Assembly (NCBI GenBank): GCA_031553505.1
Contig: JAVBLP010000001.1
Coordinates: forward strand, 30,531 to 94,530
Length of the DNA: 64,000 nucleotides
From: JAVBLP01 sp031553505
Lineage (GTDB): Bacteria; Elusimicrobiota; Endomicrobiia; Endomicrobiales; Endomicrobiaceae
Direction of reading: 5' to 3'
Under the pieces are notes generated by a model. The model was not told the DNA's origin, did not search any database, and saw nothing but the letters and a program-made list of their open reading frames with translations. Every line of letters begins with the position of its first letter. Positions within the stretch are counted from its first letter, which is position 1. Below, in pieces: positions 17,464 through 27,477 of this stretch. A program made the position numbers and the translations under genes.

Positions 17464-17487
17464 ACCTTTTCCGTTACGGGAAAAGGT
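17464..17487 (-). terminator. Terminator after rpe
   Basis: Arms ACCTTTTCC (17464-17472) and GGAAAAGGT (17479-17487) lie 9 bases past the rpe stop. On the minus strand the stem is followed by TTAATTTTT. It separates the ilv/rpe genes from the TonB operon. Confidence 0.8.
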
Positions 17488-17495
17488 CAATTAAA

Positions 17496-18149
17496 TTACT
17501 TACAAAGAGATTGTATTGCTTCTTTCGGGTCTTGGGCGGAAAAAATATAATTTCCGCTTACAAGCACATCCGCTCCGGCTTCAACGCACTTTATGCCGGT
17601 TTCCGCGTTTATGCCTCCGTCAACTTCAATAAGGCAGGCATATTTATTTGCGTCTATTACAGAACGAAGTTCTTTAATTTTTGCAACCATGTCATCCATA
17701 AAACACTGTCCGCCAAAACCGGGCTCGACAGTCATAACAAGCACTAAATCAAGATTCGCAAGAAAATCCTTTATTTCCGAAACGGGAGTTTTGGGTTTTA
17801 TGGAAATCCCTGCTTTTATTCCCGCGGCTTTTATTTCTTTTATTAGCGCTATTTTGTCAGCCTTAATCTCTTCATGAAACGTTATAAGGTCAGCGCCGGC
17901 TTTTTGGAATTCCTGCCAAAACTTTTCCGGATTGGCAATCATCAAATGAACATCAAAAAAAAGCTTTGTATGCTTCCTTAAAGCTTTAACGACCCCGGGA
18001 CCTATAGTTATATTGGGCACAAAGTGCCCGTCCATAACGTCTATGTGCACCCAGTCAGCGCCGGCGTCTTCAATCATTCTTACGTCATTGCTTAACGCGG
18101 CAAAATCAGCGGATAAAATTGAAGGGGCTATTATTACTTTTTTTGTCAT
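17496..18149 (-). CDS. rpe: Ribulose-phosphate 3-epimerase
   Basis: This 217-residue TIM-barrel enzyme interconverts ribulose-5-P and xylulose-5-P in the pentose phosphate pathway. Metal and catalytic residues are visible: H35 and D37 in DWVHIDVMDGHFVPN, H68 in FDVHLM and the Asp in LIEVDGGIN near residue 175; VEPGFGGQ is the phosphate loop. It overlaps the PASTA gene by 4 bases. Confidence 0.97.
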   Translation of the reverse strand: MTKKVIIAPSILSADFAALSNDVRMIEDAGADWVHIDVMDGHFVPNITIGPGVVKALRKHTKLFFDVHLMIANPEKFWQEFQKAGADLITFHEEIKADKIALIKEIKAAGIKAGISIKPKTPVSEIKDFLANLDLVLVMTVEPGFGGQCFMDDMVAKIKELRSVIDANKYACLIEVDGGINAETGIKCVEAGADVLVSGNYIFSAQDPKEAIQSLCK

Positions 18150-19090
18150 TGCAGGTTTATATCCTCTACAAATTTTTTGTTTATATACACTTTCATAACC
18201 GCTTCGCCGCTTACTTTAACGGGAACAGAAACGGAAGCTCCGGGCTTTTGTACGGAATTCATAACATCTTTTTTGCCGCTGGAGTCAACCAGTTCAAGCC
18301 TTAAACGCTTGTTGCCGCTGGTTTTTGGAAGCTGGTAATTAAAAACTATTTCGCCTTGCCCGTCATCTTCTTTAGGCGCTGAAACGTAAAATACAAGTTT
18401 ATCGCTTTTTGTGATATCGGCATCCGGTGCCGGCACCTGGCTTATAACGGTATCCGGAGCGTATTCGGCGTTTTCTTCATTTTTCACTTCAATAGTTTTC
18501 TTTTCTTTTGCCGCCCACGCTTTTGCTTCCGTAATTTTTTTGCCTTGCCAATCTGGCATCAAAATTATCCCTTCCGGAGGCTTGCCGTCGGAAATTACAA
18601 CATTTATAACCGCGTCCTTATCAACGCTTGAAGAAGGAGCCGGATCCTGGGAGATTACCACCCCCCTGTCTGCAATAACGGAATATTTTCTTGAAACTTC
18701 GCCTATCATAAGGTTAGACGCTTTTAACGTAATATCTGCCGCGCGGACAGTCTGGCCCGTAAGGTCAGGGACGTAAATCATCTCGCCGCCCTGGCTTATC
18801 GTAACTTTTACGACTTTTCCTTCGCGTACATTCATGCCAGCGGGAGGGCTTTGCCTTAAAACTACTCCCGGCGGAACGCTTTGGCTGAATTCTTCGCCTT
18901 CTTTGCGCAGCCCGAGGCCGGCTTTTGAAAGCTCTTCTACTGCTTCCGCGATGCTCTTGCCTTTAACATCCGGCAGGACTATCTCTTTTTTTGCATGGAT
19001 TACGGAACTCATTACAAGGTTAAAAGAGTAGTAACAGGCGGCTGTTAAAATCACTAGCACTATAAATAACTTCAAAAGCGTTTTAAACAA
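18146..19090 (-). CDS. Membrane-anchored protein with three PASTA domains, no kinase
   Basis: The 314-residue protein has an N-terminal membrane helix (about 5-24) and three PASTA repeats at roughly 35-100, 104-172 and 175-242 (VLPDVKGKSIAEAVEELSKAGL, YVPDLTGQTVRAADITLKASNL, LMPDWQGKKITEAKAWAAKEKK). A beta-rich C-terminal part follows. PASTA domains bind peptidoglycan fragments or beta-lactams. In many bacteria the order is PASTA-Ser/Thr kinase, rsgA, rpe; here only the extracellular PASTA part remains next to rpe, co-translated by a 4-base overlap. Confidence 0.92.
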   Translation of the reverse strand: MFKTLLKLFIVLVILTAACYYSFNLVMSSVIHAKKEIVLPDVKGKSIAEAVEELSKAGLGLRKEGEEFSQSVPPGVVLRQSPPAGMNVREGKVVKVTISQGGEMIYVPDLTGQTVRAADITLKASNLMIGEVSRKYSVIADRGVVISQDPAPSSSVDKDAVINVVISDGKPPEGIILMPDWQGKKITEAKAWAAKEKKTIEVKNEENAEYAPDTVISQVPAPDADITKSDKLVFYVSAPKEDDGQGEIVFNYQLPKTSGNKRLRLELVDSSGKKDVMNSVQKPGASVSVPVKVSGEAVMKVYINKKFVEDINLQ

Positions 19091-19141
19091 AGCTGGCTCC
19101 TTAACTTAAACATTGCCGTATAGATTGTTCCGGTTATTAAG

Positions 19142-19173
19142 GTTGTGCGGGCGGAATAAACCGCCCGCGCAAC
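19142..19173 (-). terminator. GC-rich hairpin after ilvC
   Basis: A 13-bp stem with one G-U pair (19142-19154 with 19161-19173) and a 6-base loop lies 25 bases past the ilvC stop. No strong U-tract follows, so partial termination or RNA protection is likely. Confidence 0.6.
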
Positions 19174-19198
19174 AAAACCTGAAACCAAAAGACCAAAA

Positions 19199-20200
<1,002 letters not shown>

Positions 20201-20237
20201 GCTGCCGCTCCTTGTCCGTGTTGCTGTTATAACTGCT

Positions 20238-20786
20238 TTATTTTTTCTTTTTCGTGGTTGTGGTTTTCTTTTTAGGCGCCGGTTGGGATTCGCCGTCCGA
20301 AGAAACGCCGTCTTCCGCATTCATTTTTTTAAGTTCTTTTTTTAGTTCGTTATCATAAAACTTCGGGTCCATCTTCACGTCAGAAGACGCTTTTTTGACT
20401 GTTGCCGCTTTTGTGGCTGTTTCTTCCGAAGCGGGATTTGTCTTTGCTTTATAATCCTTCTCTAAAGTCTGCAGCTGTTTTTTAGTATCGGAAATTTCAG
20501 AGTTTCTCTTTTTTTCCAGAGAAGTATTTTTATCTCTTTTAGCTACGTCTCTGTCTTTTGTAAGTTTCTGAAGCTGCAAATCTAAATCAGCCTTGCTGTC
20601 ATTATATTCTTTTTCGGCGGCTTGCTGCGCCGCAAACGCTTCCTGCGCCGCTTTTTCTTCCGCTGTGGGTTCAGCAGCCGCTGACGATTCAGCCGTTTCC
20701 GCGGCTTTGGTCTGCGCGTACAGATTAAGAGGCATAATGTTTACCGAAAAAACTGCCAGCGATACAAAAACAATCAATTTTTTCAT
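20238..20786 (-). CDS. Secreted charged coiled-coil protein, function unknown
   Basis: Not a known family to me. The 182-residue protein has a signal peptide (1-24, cleavage at LYAQ), an Ala/Glu-rich segment, a coiled coil (EYNDSKADLDLQLQKLTKDRDVAKRDKNTSL and on to about 115) and a Lys/Thr-rich tail ending in a run of lysines. It sits between ilvC and the Spy-like gene in the ilv cluster, on the same strand with short gaps. Confidence 0.7.
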   Translation of the reverse strand: MKKLIVFVSLAVFSVNIMPLNLYAQTKAAETAESSAAAEPTAEEKAAQEAFAAQQAAEKEYNDSKADLDLQLQKLTKDRDVAKRDKNTSLEKKRNSEISDTKKQLQTLEKDYKAKTNPASEETATKAATVKKASSDVKMDPKFYDNELKKELKKMNAEDGVSSDGESQPAPKKKTTTTKKKK

Positions 20787-20813
20787 GATAACTCCCTAGA
20801 TGCGGGCGGCTGA

Positions 20814-21323
20814 TTACTTGCTTTTGCCGTCTTTTGCGCCCTTTGTTTTTTCCTTCTTTTTTTCCTGCATTTTTGCTTTTTTATCGGCTTTTTCTTTCGC
20901 GATCATATCGTCAAGCTGTTTATTCTGGTCCGCGGTAAGGATTTTTGATACGCTTTCTTTATAATTTATCACATTGATCTGCATATTCGCTTCAGCATCA
21001 TTAATCTGGTTGACATATCCTTTTGCAGCGTCAAAATTTTTGTTTGTCATTGCGTCAGACTGCTCTTTTTTCAAATTTGAAATTTTTTCTTTCAAAGGTT
21101 TCTGCTGTTCCTTAAGAGAAGCGTTAAGGCTCTCTATTGACTTTGACTGTTCATCGGTAAGTTTAAGTTTTTCTTTAAAGGCGTCAAAATCTTTTTCAAA
21201 ACTGCCGTGAACGGACTGCATCTTCGCTTTTGTTTCGGCGCCTGCCGCCTTCTTATCCGCCGCCGCAAAAGCTACCGAAGCCGACAACACAACTGCTGAC
21301 AACAAAACCAATACTTTTTTCAT
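20814..21323 (-). CDS. Spy/CpxP-like periplasmic LTXXQ protein
   Basis: The ATG at 21323 follows a GGAGAG site and opens a clean signal peptide (1-21, cleavage at AFA-A); the in-frame ATG at 21356 adds an unlikely extension. The 169-residue protein is all-helical with two LTXXQ-type motifs, LKLTDEQSKSIESLN and ILTADQNKQLDDM. This is the pattern of Spy/CpxP chaperones and metal-sensing relatives such as ZraP. The Lys-rich tail is extreme. It lies between ilvN and the coiled-coil gene. Confidence 0.78.
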   Translation of the reverse strand: MKKVLVLLSAVVLSASVAFAAADKKAAGAETKAKMQSVHGSFEKDFDAFKEKLKLTDEQSKSIESLNASLKEQQKPLKEKISNLKKEQSDAMTNKNFDAAKGYVNQINDAEANMQINVINYKESVSKILTADQNKQLDDMIAKEKADKKAKMQEKKKEKTKGAKDGKSK

Positions 21324-21444
21324 CTCTGCTCTCCAGTTTTTTATTTGTAACATCATGGAGCAAGTATTTTATGCGAAAGTTACATTGTTTTTTATTAATG
21401 CGCACTTCCATACGGATTTTGCCGTACGCAAAATGGCCAAAATG

Positions 21445-21930
21445 TCATTTTCCGGAATTGCCTCTCGCGAGAGCGACTATACCGGTCCTGCTTACTTCCC
21501 TTATACCGTAAGGGACAACCATCTTTATAAAAGCGTCTATTTTTTCTTCGTCGCCCGTAATTTCCACAATCATAGAATCCTGCGATACGTCGACTATGCG
21601 CGTCCTGAAAATGCCGACAATCTGCATAATTTCTGCGCGGTTGCTTTTATTGACGTTTATCTTAATCAAGGCAAGACCTCTTTCGACATAATCAACGCCG
21701 TTAAAATCGTTTACTTTGATAACATCCACAAGCTTATTAAGCTGTTTTGTAACCTGCTCAAGAACAGAATCGTCGCCTTTAACGACAATCGTCATTCTTG
21801 ACATTCCCGGATCGTCGGTTTCGCCGACCGCGAGAGAATCTATATTAAAGCCGCGCGCCGCAAAAAGGGTTGAAATCCTTGCGAGCACGCCGAATTTATT
21901 TTCCACTAACACAGATATTGTATGGCGCAT
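21445..21930 (-). CDS. ilvN: Acetolactate synthase small (regulatory) subunit
   Basis: The 161-residue protein starts with an ACT domain (MRHTISVLVENKFGVLARISTLFAARGFNIDSL), followed by the ALS small-subunit C-terminal domain (VDVSQDSMIVEITGDEEKIDAFI). It activates IlvB and gives valine feedback control. In most genomes ilvB and ilvN abut; here 135 structured bases separate them. Confidence 0.97.
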   Translation of the reverse strand: MRHTISVLVENKFGVLARISTLFAARGFNIDSLAVGETDDPGMSRMTIVVKGDDSVLEQVTKQLNKLVDVIKVNDFNGVDYVERGLALIKINVNKSNRAEIMQIVGIFRTRIVDVSQDSMIVEITGDEEKIDAFIKMVVPYGIREVSRTGIVALARGNSGK

Positions 21931-21956
21931 AAAAACTCCTTTTAACTGCAGTTAAC

Positions 21957-22040
21957 AATTAATAATTAAAAAATAACAATTCTTGAGCAGCGAAGCTGCT
22001 TTTATACCAGCGCGCTTTTCGCGCACAGCAATTATTAATT
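21957..22040 (-). repeat. Nested inverted repeats between ilvB and ilvN
   Basis: An 11-bp inverted repeat (AATTAATAATT at 21957-21967 and its complement at 22030-22040) encloses two small hairpins: AGCAGC/GCTGCT at 21986-22000 and GCGCG/CGCGC at 22010-22024. In RNA this would be a long three-stem structure between the two subunit genes. Confidence 0.65.
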
Positions 22041-22065
22041 ATTCATTGATAATTATTACTTGCCG

Positions 22066-23799
22066 TTATCCGTTCATTCTCGTCATTATCTCATCAAGGG
22101 AAGAGCCTGCCGGAACCATCGGAAAAATATTTTCTTCAATTTCCACCCATATATCAAGGACAACGGAACATTTAGATTCAAGCATTTTCTTTAGCGCGGG
22201 CTCAACGTCTTTCTTTTCAGTCACGCGTATGCCGAGCGCTCCGTAGCTTTCCGCCCACTTCACAAAATCCGGCAGATAGACCGGACATTTATCCCTGTTT
22301 GGCGTATTGCATAAAGGCGGGCAGCCTTTGCGCCTTGCTAGGCAGGTGTGCGAATATCTTTTCCCGTAAAACATCTCCTGCCACTGGCGCACATTGCCTA
22401 AATAATGGTTATTTAAGATTATTACTTTAACGTCCACTTCATTAGCAACCGCAACGGCCATTTCCTGCATATTCATCTGGAAAGAACCGTCTCCCGCGAC
22501 AACTATAACTTCTTTATCAGGGTTGCCGAACTTAGCGCCGATACCCGCGGGGTAACCATAACCCATTGTGCCGAGTCCGCCGGAACTTAAAAACAATCTC
22601 GGTTCTTTAGCTTTATAGTACTGCGCGGACCACATCTGATGCTGGCCTACTTCGGTAGCGACTATCGCTTCGCCTTTTGTAAGCTCCGACATTTTTTCTA
22701 TAACATACTGCGGATGAACTTTATCATCTTCCCTGTTATAAGAAAGCGGATGTTCCGCTTTCCACGCGTCTATTTTATCAATCCATTCTTTTCTGTTTTT
22801 CTTCTCTATTAAAACCGACATTTCTTTTAAAACGGTTTTAGCGTCGCCAACAACCGGGATATCCGTTTCAACGACTTTAGATATTGCCGTAGGATCTATA
22901 TCGATATGTATTATTTTTGCTTTTTTGGCAAAATCGCAGACTTTGCCGGTACATCTGTCGTCAAACCTGGCTCCGACCGCTATTATAACATCCGCTGCCT
23001 GCACCGCTTTATTAGCGCAGTACAAACCGTGCATGCCAAGCATGCCGAGGCTTAACTTTGTGTCCGGCGGGTATGCCCCGACCGCAAGCAAAGTGTTTGT
23101 TACGGGAATGTCCGCTTTTTTTGAAATTTCTATAATTTCTTTTTCCGCATCGGATACCACAACGCCTGCGCCTATATAAAGCACGGGCCTTTCGCTTTTA
23201 TTAATAATCTCCGCGGCTCTTTTTATCTGCCCGGGATGGCCCTCGTAATTCGGATTATAAGAACGCACTGCAACTTTATCAGGATACACAAACTCGCATT
23301 TGCCTCTTTGCACGTCAACGGGAATGTCCACCAAAACCGGCCCCGGCCTTCCGGTAGAAGCGATATAAAAAGCTTCTTTGATTATCCTTGCCAAATCTTT
23401 AACGTCTTTTACCAAAAAATTATGTTTAGTTACCGGCCTTGTTATGCCGGTAATATCGGCCTCCTGAAAAGCGTCCTGACCGATAACGCTTGTGGAAACC
23501 TGCCCCGTAAACGCAACCATGGGCACGGAATCCATATACGCCGTACCCAAGCCCGTAACAAGGTTTGTCGCTCCCGGTCCTGAAGTGGCGATGCATACGC
23601 CGGTTTTTCCGGTTGAACGGGCATAACCGTCCGCCATATGCGAAGCGCCCTGTTCGTGCCTTGTCAGTATAAAGTTTAATTTTGATCCGTGAATAGCGTC
23701 AAAAATCGGCAGCGCCTGACCGCCCGGAAGGCCAAACACTACTTCAACGTTCTCCTTTAATAAGCTTTCAACTAAGATTTGCGCACCGGTTTTTTCCAT
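22066..23799 (-). CDS. ilvB: Acetolactate synthase large (catalytic) subunit
   Basis: This 577-residue thiamine-diphosphate and FAD enzyme condenses pyruvate with pyruvate or 2-ketobutyrate. The catalytic Glu is in TRHEQGASHMADGYARSTGK, and the TPP/Mg motif runs from GDGSFQMNMQEMAVA to LNNHYLGNVRQWQ. About residues 480-500 hold an unusual Cys-rich insertion (CLARRKGC, PPLC, DKC) before LPDFVKWAESYG, with four cysteines not found in E. coli enzymes. A strong AAGGAGGG site precedes the ATG. Confidence 0.97.
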   Translation of the reverse strand: MEKTGAQILVESLLKENVEVVFGLPGGQALPIFDAIHGSKLNFILTRHEQGASHMADGYARSTGKTGVCIATSGPGATNLVTGLGTAYMDSVPMVAFTGQVSTSVIGQDAFQEADITGITRPVTKHNFLVKDVKDLARIIKEAFYIASTGRPGPVLVDIPVDVQRGKCEFVYPDKVAVRSYNPNYEGHPGQIKRAAEIINKSERPVLYIGAGVVVSDAEKEIIEISKKADIPVTNTLLAVGAYPPDTKLSLGMLGMHGLYCANKAVQAADVIIAVGARFDDRCTGKVCDFAKKAKIIHIDIDPTAISKVVETDIPVVGDAKTVLKEMSVLIEKKNRKEWIDKIDAWKAEHPLSYNREDDKVHPQYVIEKMSELTKGEAIVATEVGQHQMWSAQYYKAKEPRLFLSSGGLGTMGYGYPAGIGAKFGNPDKEVIVVAGDGSFQMNMQEMAVAVANEVDVKVIILNNHYLGNVRQWQEMFYGKRYSHTCLARRKGCPPLCNTPNRDKCPVYLPDFVKWAESYGALGIRVTEKKDVEPALKKMLESKCSVVLDIWVEIEENIFPMVPAGSSLDEIMTRMNG

Positions 23800-23839
23800 A
23801 GCGTTTACCCTCCTTTTAAAATTTTTGCCGCTTTATATT

Positions 23840-24160
23840 TTACAAACCTAATTCTTTGTATATTTTTTCCAGCTCTTTTTTAAGCTCCGCGTTATCCTGG
23901 CCCGCTTCCTGTATAAGTTTTTTCATCTCCGCTTTAAAATCTGCTTTTTCCTGCGCGGTCATCTGCTTAATTGTATCTTTAAGGGCATCCATAGCCTGCT
24001 TTTGCATCTCTTGAAGCTGTTTCATCTGCTCGGCTGTTGCCTGTTGGGAATCTTTTTTTTGCGACTGCGCGAAAACACAATTTGGCGCAAACACAACCGA
24101 AAATGAAGCTAAAAACAACAAACTTACCGACGCAATAACGATCTTTTTAAAAGTGTTCAT
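23840..24160 (-). CDS. Small secreted helical protein, function unknown
   Basis: The 106-residue protein has a signal peptide (1-31, cleavage at VFAQ), then a single Gln/Lys/Glu-rich helical stretch (AEQMKQLQEMQKQAMDALK, then MTAQEKADFKAEMKKLIQEA). It resembles the other exported helical proteins in this cluster in style, with one LTXXQ-like MTAQE. It lies 16 bases downstream of ilvD and 40 bases upstream of ilvB, inside the ilv operon. No function can be assigned. Confidence 0.7.
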   Translation of the reverse strand: MNTFKKIVIASVSLLFLASFSVVFAPNCVFAQSQKKDSQQATAEQMKQLQEMQKQAMDALKDTIKQMTAQEKADFKAEMKKLIQEAGQDNAELKKELEKIYKELGL

Positions 24161-24176
24161 CGTACCCCCAGCATTT

Positions 24177-25826
24177 TTACTTTAGTACCGCGCCCGTGCT
24201 TGCAGACTGCACAAGTTTGGAATACCGTGACATGTAACCCGTTTTAACTTTCGGCTCAGGCTTGACCGCCTGCTTAAGCCTTTCTTTTATCTGCTCTTCG
24301 TTAAGTTCAACATTAAGGGTTCTTTCTGGTATGTTTATATTAATTGTATCGCCGTCTTTTATCGCGGCTATCGGGCCGCCTGACGCTGCTTCAGGCGAGA
24401 TATGCCCTATGCAAGGCCCTCTAGTTCCGCCGGAAAAACGCCCGTCCGTAAGCAAAGCGACAGAGTCGCTTAAGCCCATTCCGTGCAAAGCGCTTGTGGG
24501 GCTTAACATCTCTCTCATGCCCGGGCCGCCCGCGGGGCCTTCGTATCTTATAACAACAACATCTCCTGAAACTATCTTTTTATCAAGTATCGCTTTCATA
24601 GCGTCATCTTCGGAATTAAAAACTCTTGCCTTGCCGGAAAAAACTTTCATCTTTTCGCTTACCGCTGCCTGCTTTACAACGCAGCCGTCCGGAGCGATGT
24701 TTCCTCTTAAAACAGCTATGCCGCCTTCGGGCTTATAGGGATTTTTAGCCCTTATCACATCTTCATCAAGTATCTTTCCGGCTTTTGCTATGTCTTTAAT
24801 GTCAGTACCCGTTACGGTTTTTGAAGAAGCGAGGCCTTTCTGCAAAGCGGAAAGCACCGCCGGCATGCCGCCGGCATTGTCCAAATCTTCCATATAATGG
24901 TCTCCGGCAGGTTCAAGACAGCAAATCTGCGGAGTTGTTTTAGAAATTTCGTCAAAAAGATTTAAAGATAAACCTATTCCGGCTTCATACGCTATCGCGG
25001 GCAGATGTAAAACGGTATTTGTAGAACCGCCCAAAGCCATATCCGCGGTTATCGCGTTTTTAAAAGCGTCTAAAGTCATTATATCCCTGGGTTTTAAGTT
25101 TTCTTTTACAAGTTCTACAACGCGTATTCCTGATTCATAAGCTATTCTTTTTTTCTTGGCGCTGACAGCCAACGCTGTCGCGCAACCCTGCAAAGACATA
25201 CCCATAGTTTCCGTTAAACACGCCATAGTGTTTGCGGTGTACATCCCCTGGCACGAGCCCGCGCCCGGGCAGGCAGCCATTTCCAGCTCCGCAAGCTGTC
25301 GCTCATTTATTTTTCCCGCCTGAAACTGCCCTACCGCTTCAAAAGTGTCCCTGACCATCGAACGCCTTTTGTGGTCGTACATCCCAGTCATCATCGCGCC
25401 TGCCGTGACAACTATTGCCGGGATATTAAGCCTTGCCGCAGCCATAAGCATGCCGGGAGTTACTTTATCGCAGTTAGACAACAAAATTAAACCGTCAAGC
25501 ATATGGGCATTGGCTACAACTTCTACCAAATCCGCTATTATTTCCCTTGAGGCGAGCGAATAATGCATGCCGCTGTGCCCCATAGCTATACCATCGCACA
25601 CAGCCGGCGCGCCGAAAATAAACGGTACTCCGCCGCCCGCCGCTATGCCTCTTTCGATATATCTTTCCAAATCGCGCATCGCAACGTGCCCCGGAACCAA
25701 ATCCGTAAAAGATGACGCTATGCCGATAAACGGTTTGCCTAAATCTTTAGGGCTTATTCCTGTTGAATATAATAAACATCTGTTTGGCGCCCTTACAGCG
25801 CCTTTTTTTATCTGGTCGCTTCTCAT
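24177..25826 (-). CDS. ilvD: Dihydroxy-acid dehydratase
   Basis: This 549-residue iron-sulfur enzyme forms 2-keto acids for valine and isoleucine. Signature regions are LILLSNCDKVTPGMLMAAAR, MAACPGAGSCQGMYTANTMAC (cluster cysteines), GGSTNTVLHLPAIA, YEGPAGGPGMREML and TDGRFSGGTRGPCIGHISPEA. Length fits the shorter IlvD subgroup. The first cysteine position of some DHADs reads LVPGH here. A hairpin sits directly in front of its GAGG ribosome binding site. Confidence 0.98.
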   Translation of the reverse strand: MRSDQIKKGAVRAPNRCLLYSTGISPKDLGKPFIGIASSFTDLVPGHVAMRDLERYIERGIAAGGGVPFIFGAPAVCDGIAMGHSGMHYSLASREIIADLVEVVANAHMLDGLILLSNCDKVTPGMLMAAARLNIPAIVVTAGAMMTGMYDHKRRSMVRDTFEAVGQFQAGKINERQLAELEMAACPGAGSCQGMYTANTMACLTETMGMSLQGCATALAVSAKKKRIAYESGIRVVELVKENLKPRDIMTLDAFKNAITADMALGGSTNTVLHLPAIAYEAGIGLSLNLFDEISKTTPQICCLEPAGDHYMEDLDNAGGMPAVLSALQKGLASSKTVTGTDIKDIAKAGKILDEDVIRAKNPYKPEGGIAVLRGNIAPDGCVVKQAAVSEKMKVFSGKARVFNSEDDAMKAILDKKIVSGDVVVIRYEGPAGGPGMREMLSPTSALHGMGLSDSVALLTDGRFSGGTRGPCIGHISPEAASGGPIAAIKDGDTININIPERTLNVELNEEQIKERLKQAVKPEPKVKTGYMSRYSKLVQSASTGAVLK

Positions 25827-25834
25827 TTTTCCTC

Positions 25835-25889
25835 TTGGGATTTCATCCCAACCCCTTCAATCTTATAAAGTTTCGCCTTTTCGGGCGAA
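25835..25889 (-). promoter_or_regulatory. Two hairpins in the cimA-ilvD junction
   Basis: TTGGGAT/ATCCCAA (25835-25851, 3-base loop) ends immediately before the ilvD Shine-Dalgarno GAGG. TTCGCC/GGCGAA (25872-25889) abuts the cimA stop codon. The first could modulate ilvD translation. Confidence 0.5.
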
Positions 25890-27473
25890 TTACTTTTTGC
25901 CGGAACCTTTGCCTTCTTTTAGCAGCTTATACTCTATTGAATCAGATAATGCCTGCCAGGAAGCGTCAATAATATTTTCATTTACGCCTATAGTGCCCCA
26001 CGTTTTTGCCGTATCGGAAGACTCTATCAAAACGCGTACTTTCGCCGCGGTATTGGCATCGCTGTTTACAACCCTCACTTTAAAATCCGTCAAAAACATT
26101 TTTTTCACCTGGGGATAATACTTTACAAGCGCTTTGCGCAGGCAGTTATCCAGCGCATTGACCGGACCGTCGCCTTCCGCGACGGTATGCTCTTCTTTGC
26201 CTCTTATATCAAGCTTAACCGTAGCTTCCGAAACTATGCAGCCTGACGAATCCTTTTCAACGGCTACCCTGTATCCTTTTAAAGAAAAGAAAGGCTTGAA
26301 CGATTCCAGCGCTTTTTTTGTAAGAAGAAAGAAAGAACCGTCCGCGTCTTCGTACTGATAACCTTTATTTTCCATATCTTTAACCAAATCTATAATTTTT
26401 TTTACCTGTTCCGGCGCTTCGCCAAGCCCCAAAGCCATTTCGCCAGCTTTTGAAACGACATTGCTCTTTCCTGACATATCGCTTACCAAAATGCGCCTTT
26501 CATTTCCGACAAGCGCCGGATTCATGTGCTCATATGTGTCCGAATGCCTTTCCATAGCCGAAACATGAATGCCCGCTTTATGCGCGAATGCGTTTCTGCC
26601 CACATACGGCTTGGAATCATTAGGTATTAAATTCGCTATTTCATCTACATATCTTGAAAGTTCCGTAAGCTTTGCGAGGCTCTTCCGCGGAACGCATTTA
26701 TAATCTTTCTTTATCTGCAGCGCCGGGATTATTGTGCACAAATTCGCGTTGCCGCACCTTTCGCCTATGCCGTTTATAGTGCCGTGAACCATAACACAGC
26801 CTTCCTCAACGGCTAAAAGCGAGTTAGCGACAGCGCAGCCGGTATCATTATGGGCGTGTACGCCGAATTTCACTTTAGGAAACGCCTGTACTGTTTCCCT
26901 GACGGCTTTTTGCACATCCGAAGGAAGCCAGCCGCCGTTTGTTTCGCAAAGGCATATTATGTCCGCGCCCGCTTTTACCGCGGTTTTTATAACTTCAAAA
27001 GCGTATTCTTTATTGCTCTTATAGCCGTCAAAATAATGCTCAGCGTCAAAAATCACTTCCATCTTTTTTGACTTAAGATAAGAAACGCTGTCGGCAATCA
27101 TCTTTAAATTTTCTTCATTAGTGGTTTTAAGCGCGTATTTTACGTGCAAATCCCACGTTTTGCCGAATATGCACGCCACTTTCGCTCCGGACACGGCAAT
27201 AGCTTTTAAGCTTGCGTCCTCGGAAGCTTTTATCCCTTTTCTTCTCGTTGAACCAAACGCCGTAAGTTTTGCGTTTTTAAAAGATATTTTTTTGGCTTCG
27301 CCGAAAAACAGCTCGTCTTTCGGGTTGGATCCCGGCCAGCCGCCCTCGATATAAGAAACGCCGAAAGCGTCAAGCGCTTTAGCGATTTTTAATTTGTCTT
27401 CAACCGTAAAAGATATGCCGGCTCCTTGGCCGCCGTCCCTTAAAGTCGTATCGAATATCAGTATTTTTTTCAT
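25890..27473 (-). CDS. cimA: (R)-citramalate synthase
   Basis: The 527-residue protein belongs to the LeuA/homocitrate-synthase superfamily, with the CimA-type N-terminus IFDTTLRDGGQGAGISFTVEDKLKIA and GVSYIEGGWPGSNPKD, a HAHNDTGCAVANSL metal/acyl site, GTINGIGERCGNANL, and a C-terminal LeuA allosteric dimer domain. It condenses acetyl-CoA and pyruvate, supplying 2-ketobutyrate for isoleucine without threonine deaminase. It sits directly upstream of ilvD, which supports that role. The leuBCD-type enzymes that complete the route are not in the window. Confidence 0.94.
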   Translation of the reverse strand: MKKILIFDTTLRDGGQGAGISFTVEDKLKIAKALDAFGVSYIEGGWPGSNPKDELFFGEAKKISFKNAKLTAFGSTRRKGIKASEDASLKAIAVSGAKVACIFGKTWDLHVKYALKTTNEENLKMIADSVSYLKSKKMEVIFDAEHYFDGYKSNKEYAFEVIKTAVKAGADIICLCETNGGWLPSDVQKAVRETVQAFPKVKFGVHAHNDTGCAVANSLLAVEEGCVMVHGTINGIGERCGNANLCTIIPALQIKKDYKCVPRKSLAKLTELSRYVDEIANLIPNDSKPYVGRNAFAHKAGIHVSAMERHSDTYEHMNPALVGNERRILVSDMSGKSNVVSKAGEMALGLGEAPEQVKKIIDLVKDMENKGYQYEDADGSFFLLTKKALESFKPFFSLKGYRVAVEKDSSGCIVSEATVKLDIRGKEEHTVAEGDGPVNALDNCLRKALVKYYPQVKKMFLTDFKVRVVNSDANTAAKVRVLIESSDTAKTWGTIGVNENIIDASWQALSDSIEYKLLKEGKGSGKK

Positions 27474-27477
27474 CTTT

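Noticed and set aside
17400..17495. NikR operator upstream of the TonB receptor gene
   Set aside because: No GTATGA-N16-TCATAC or similar spaced palindrome could be seen; NikR control remains only a context inference.
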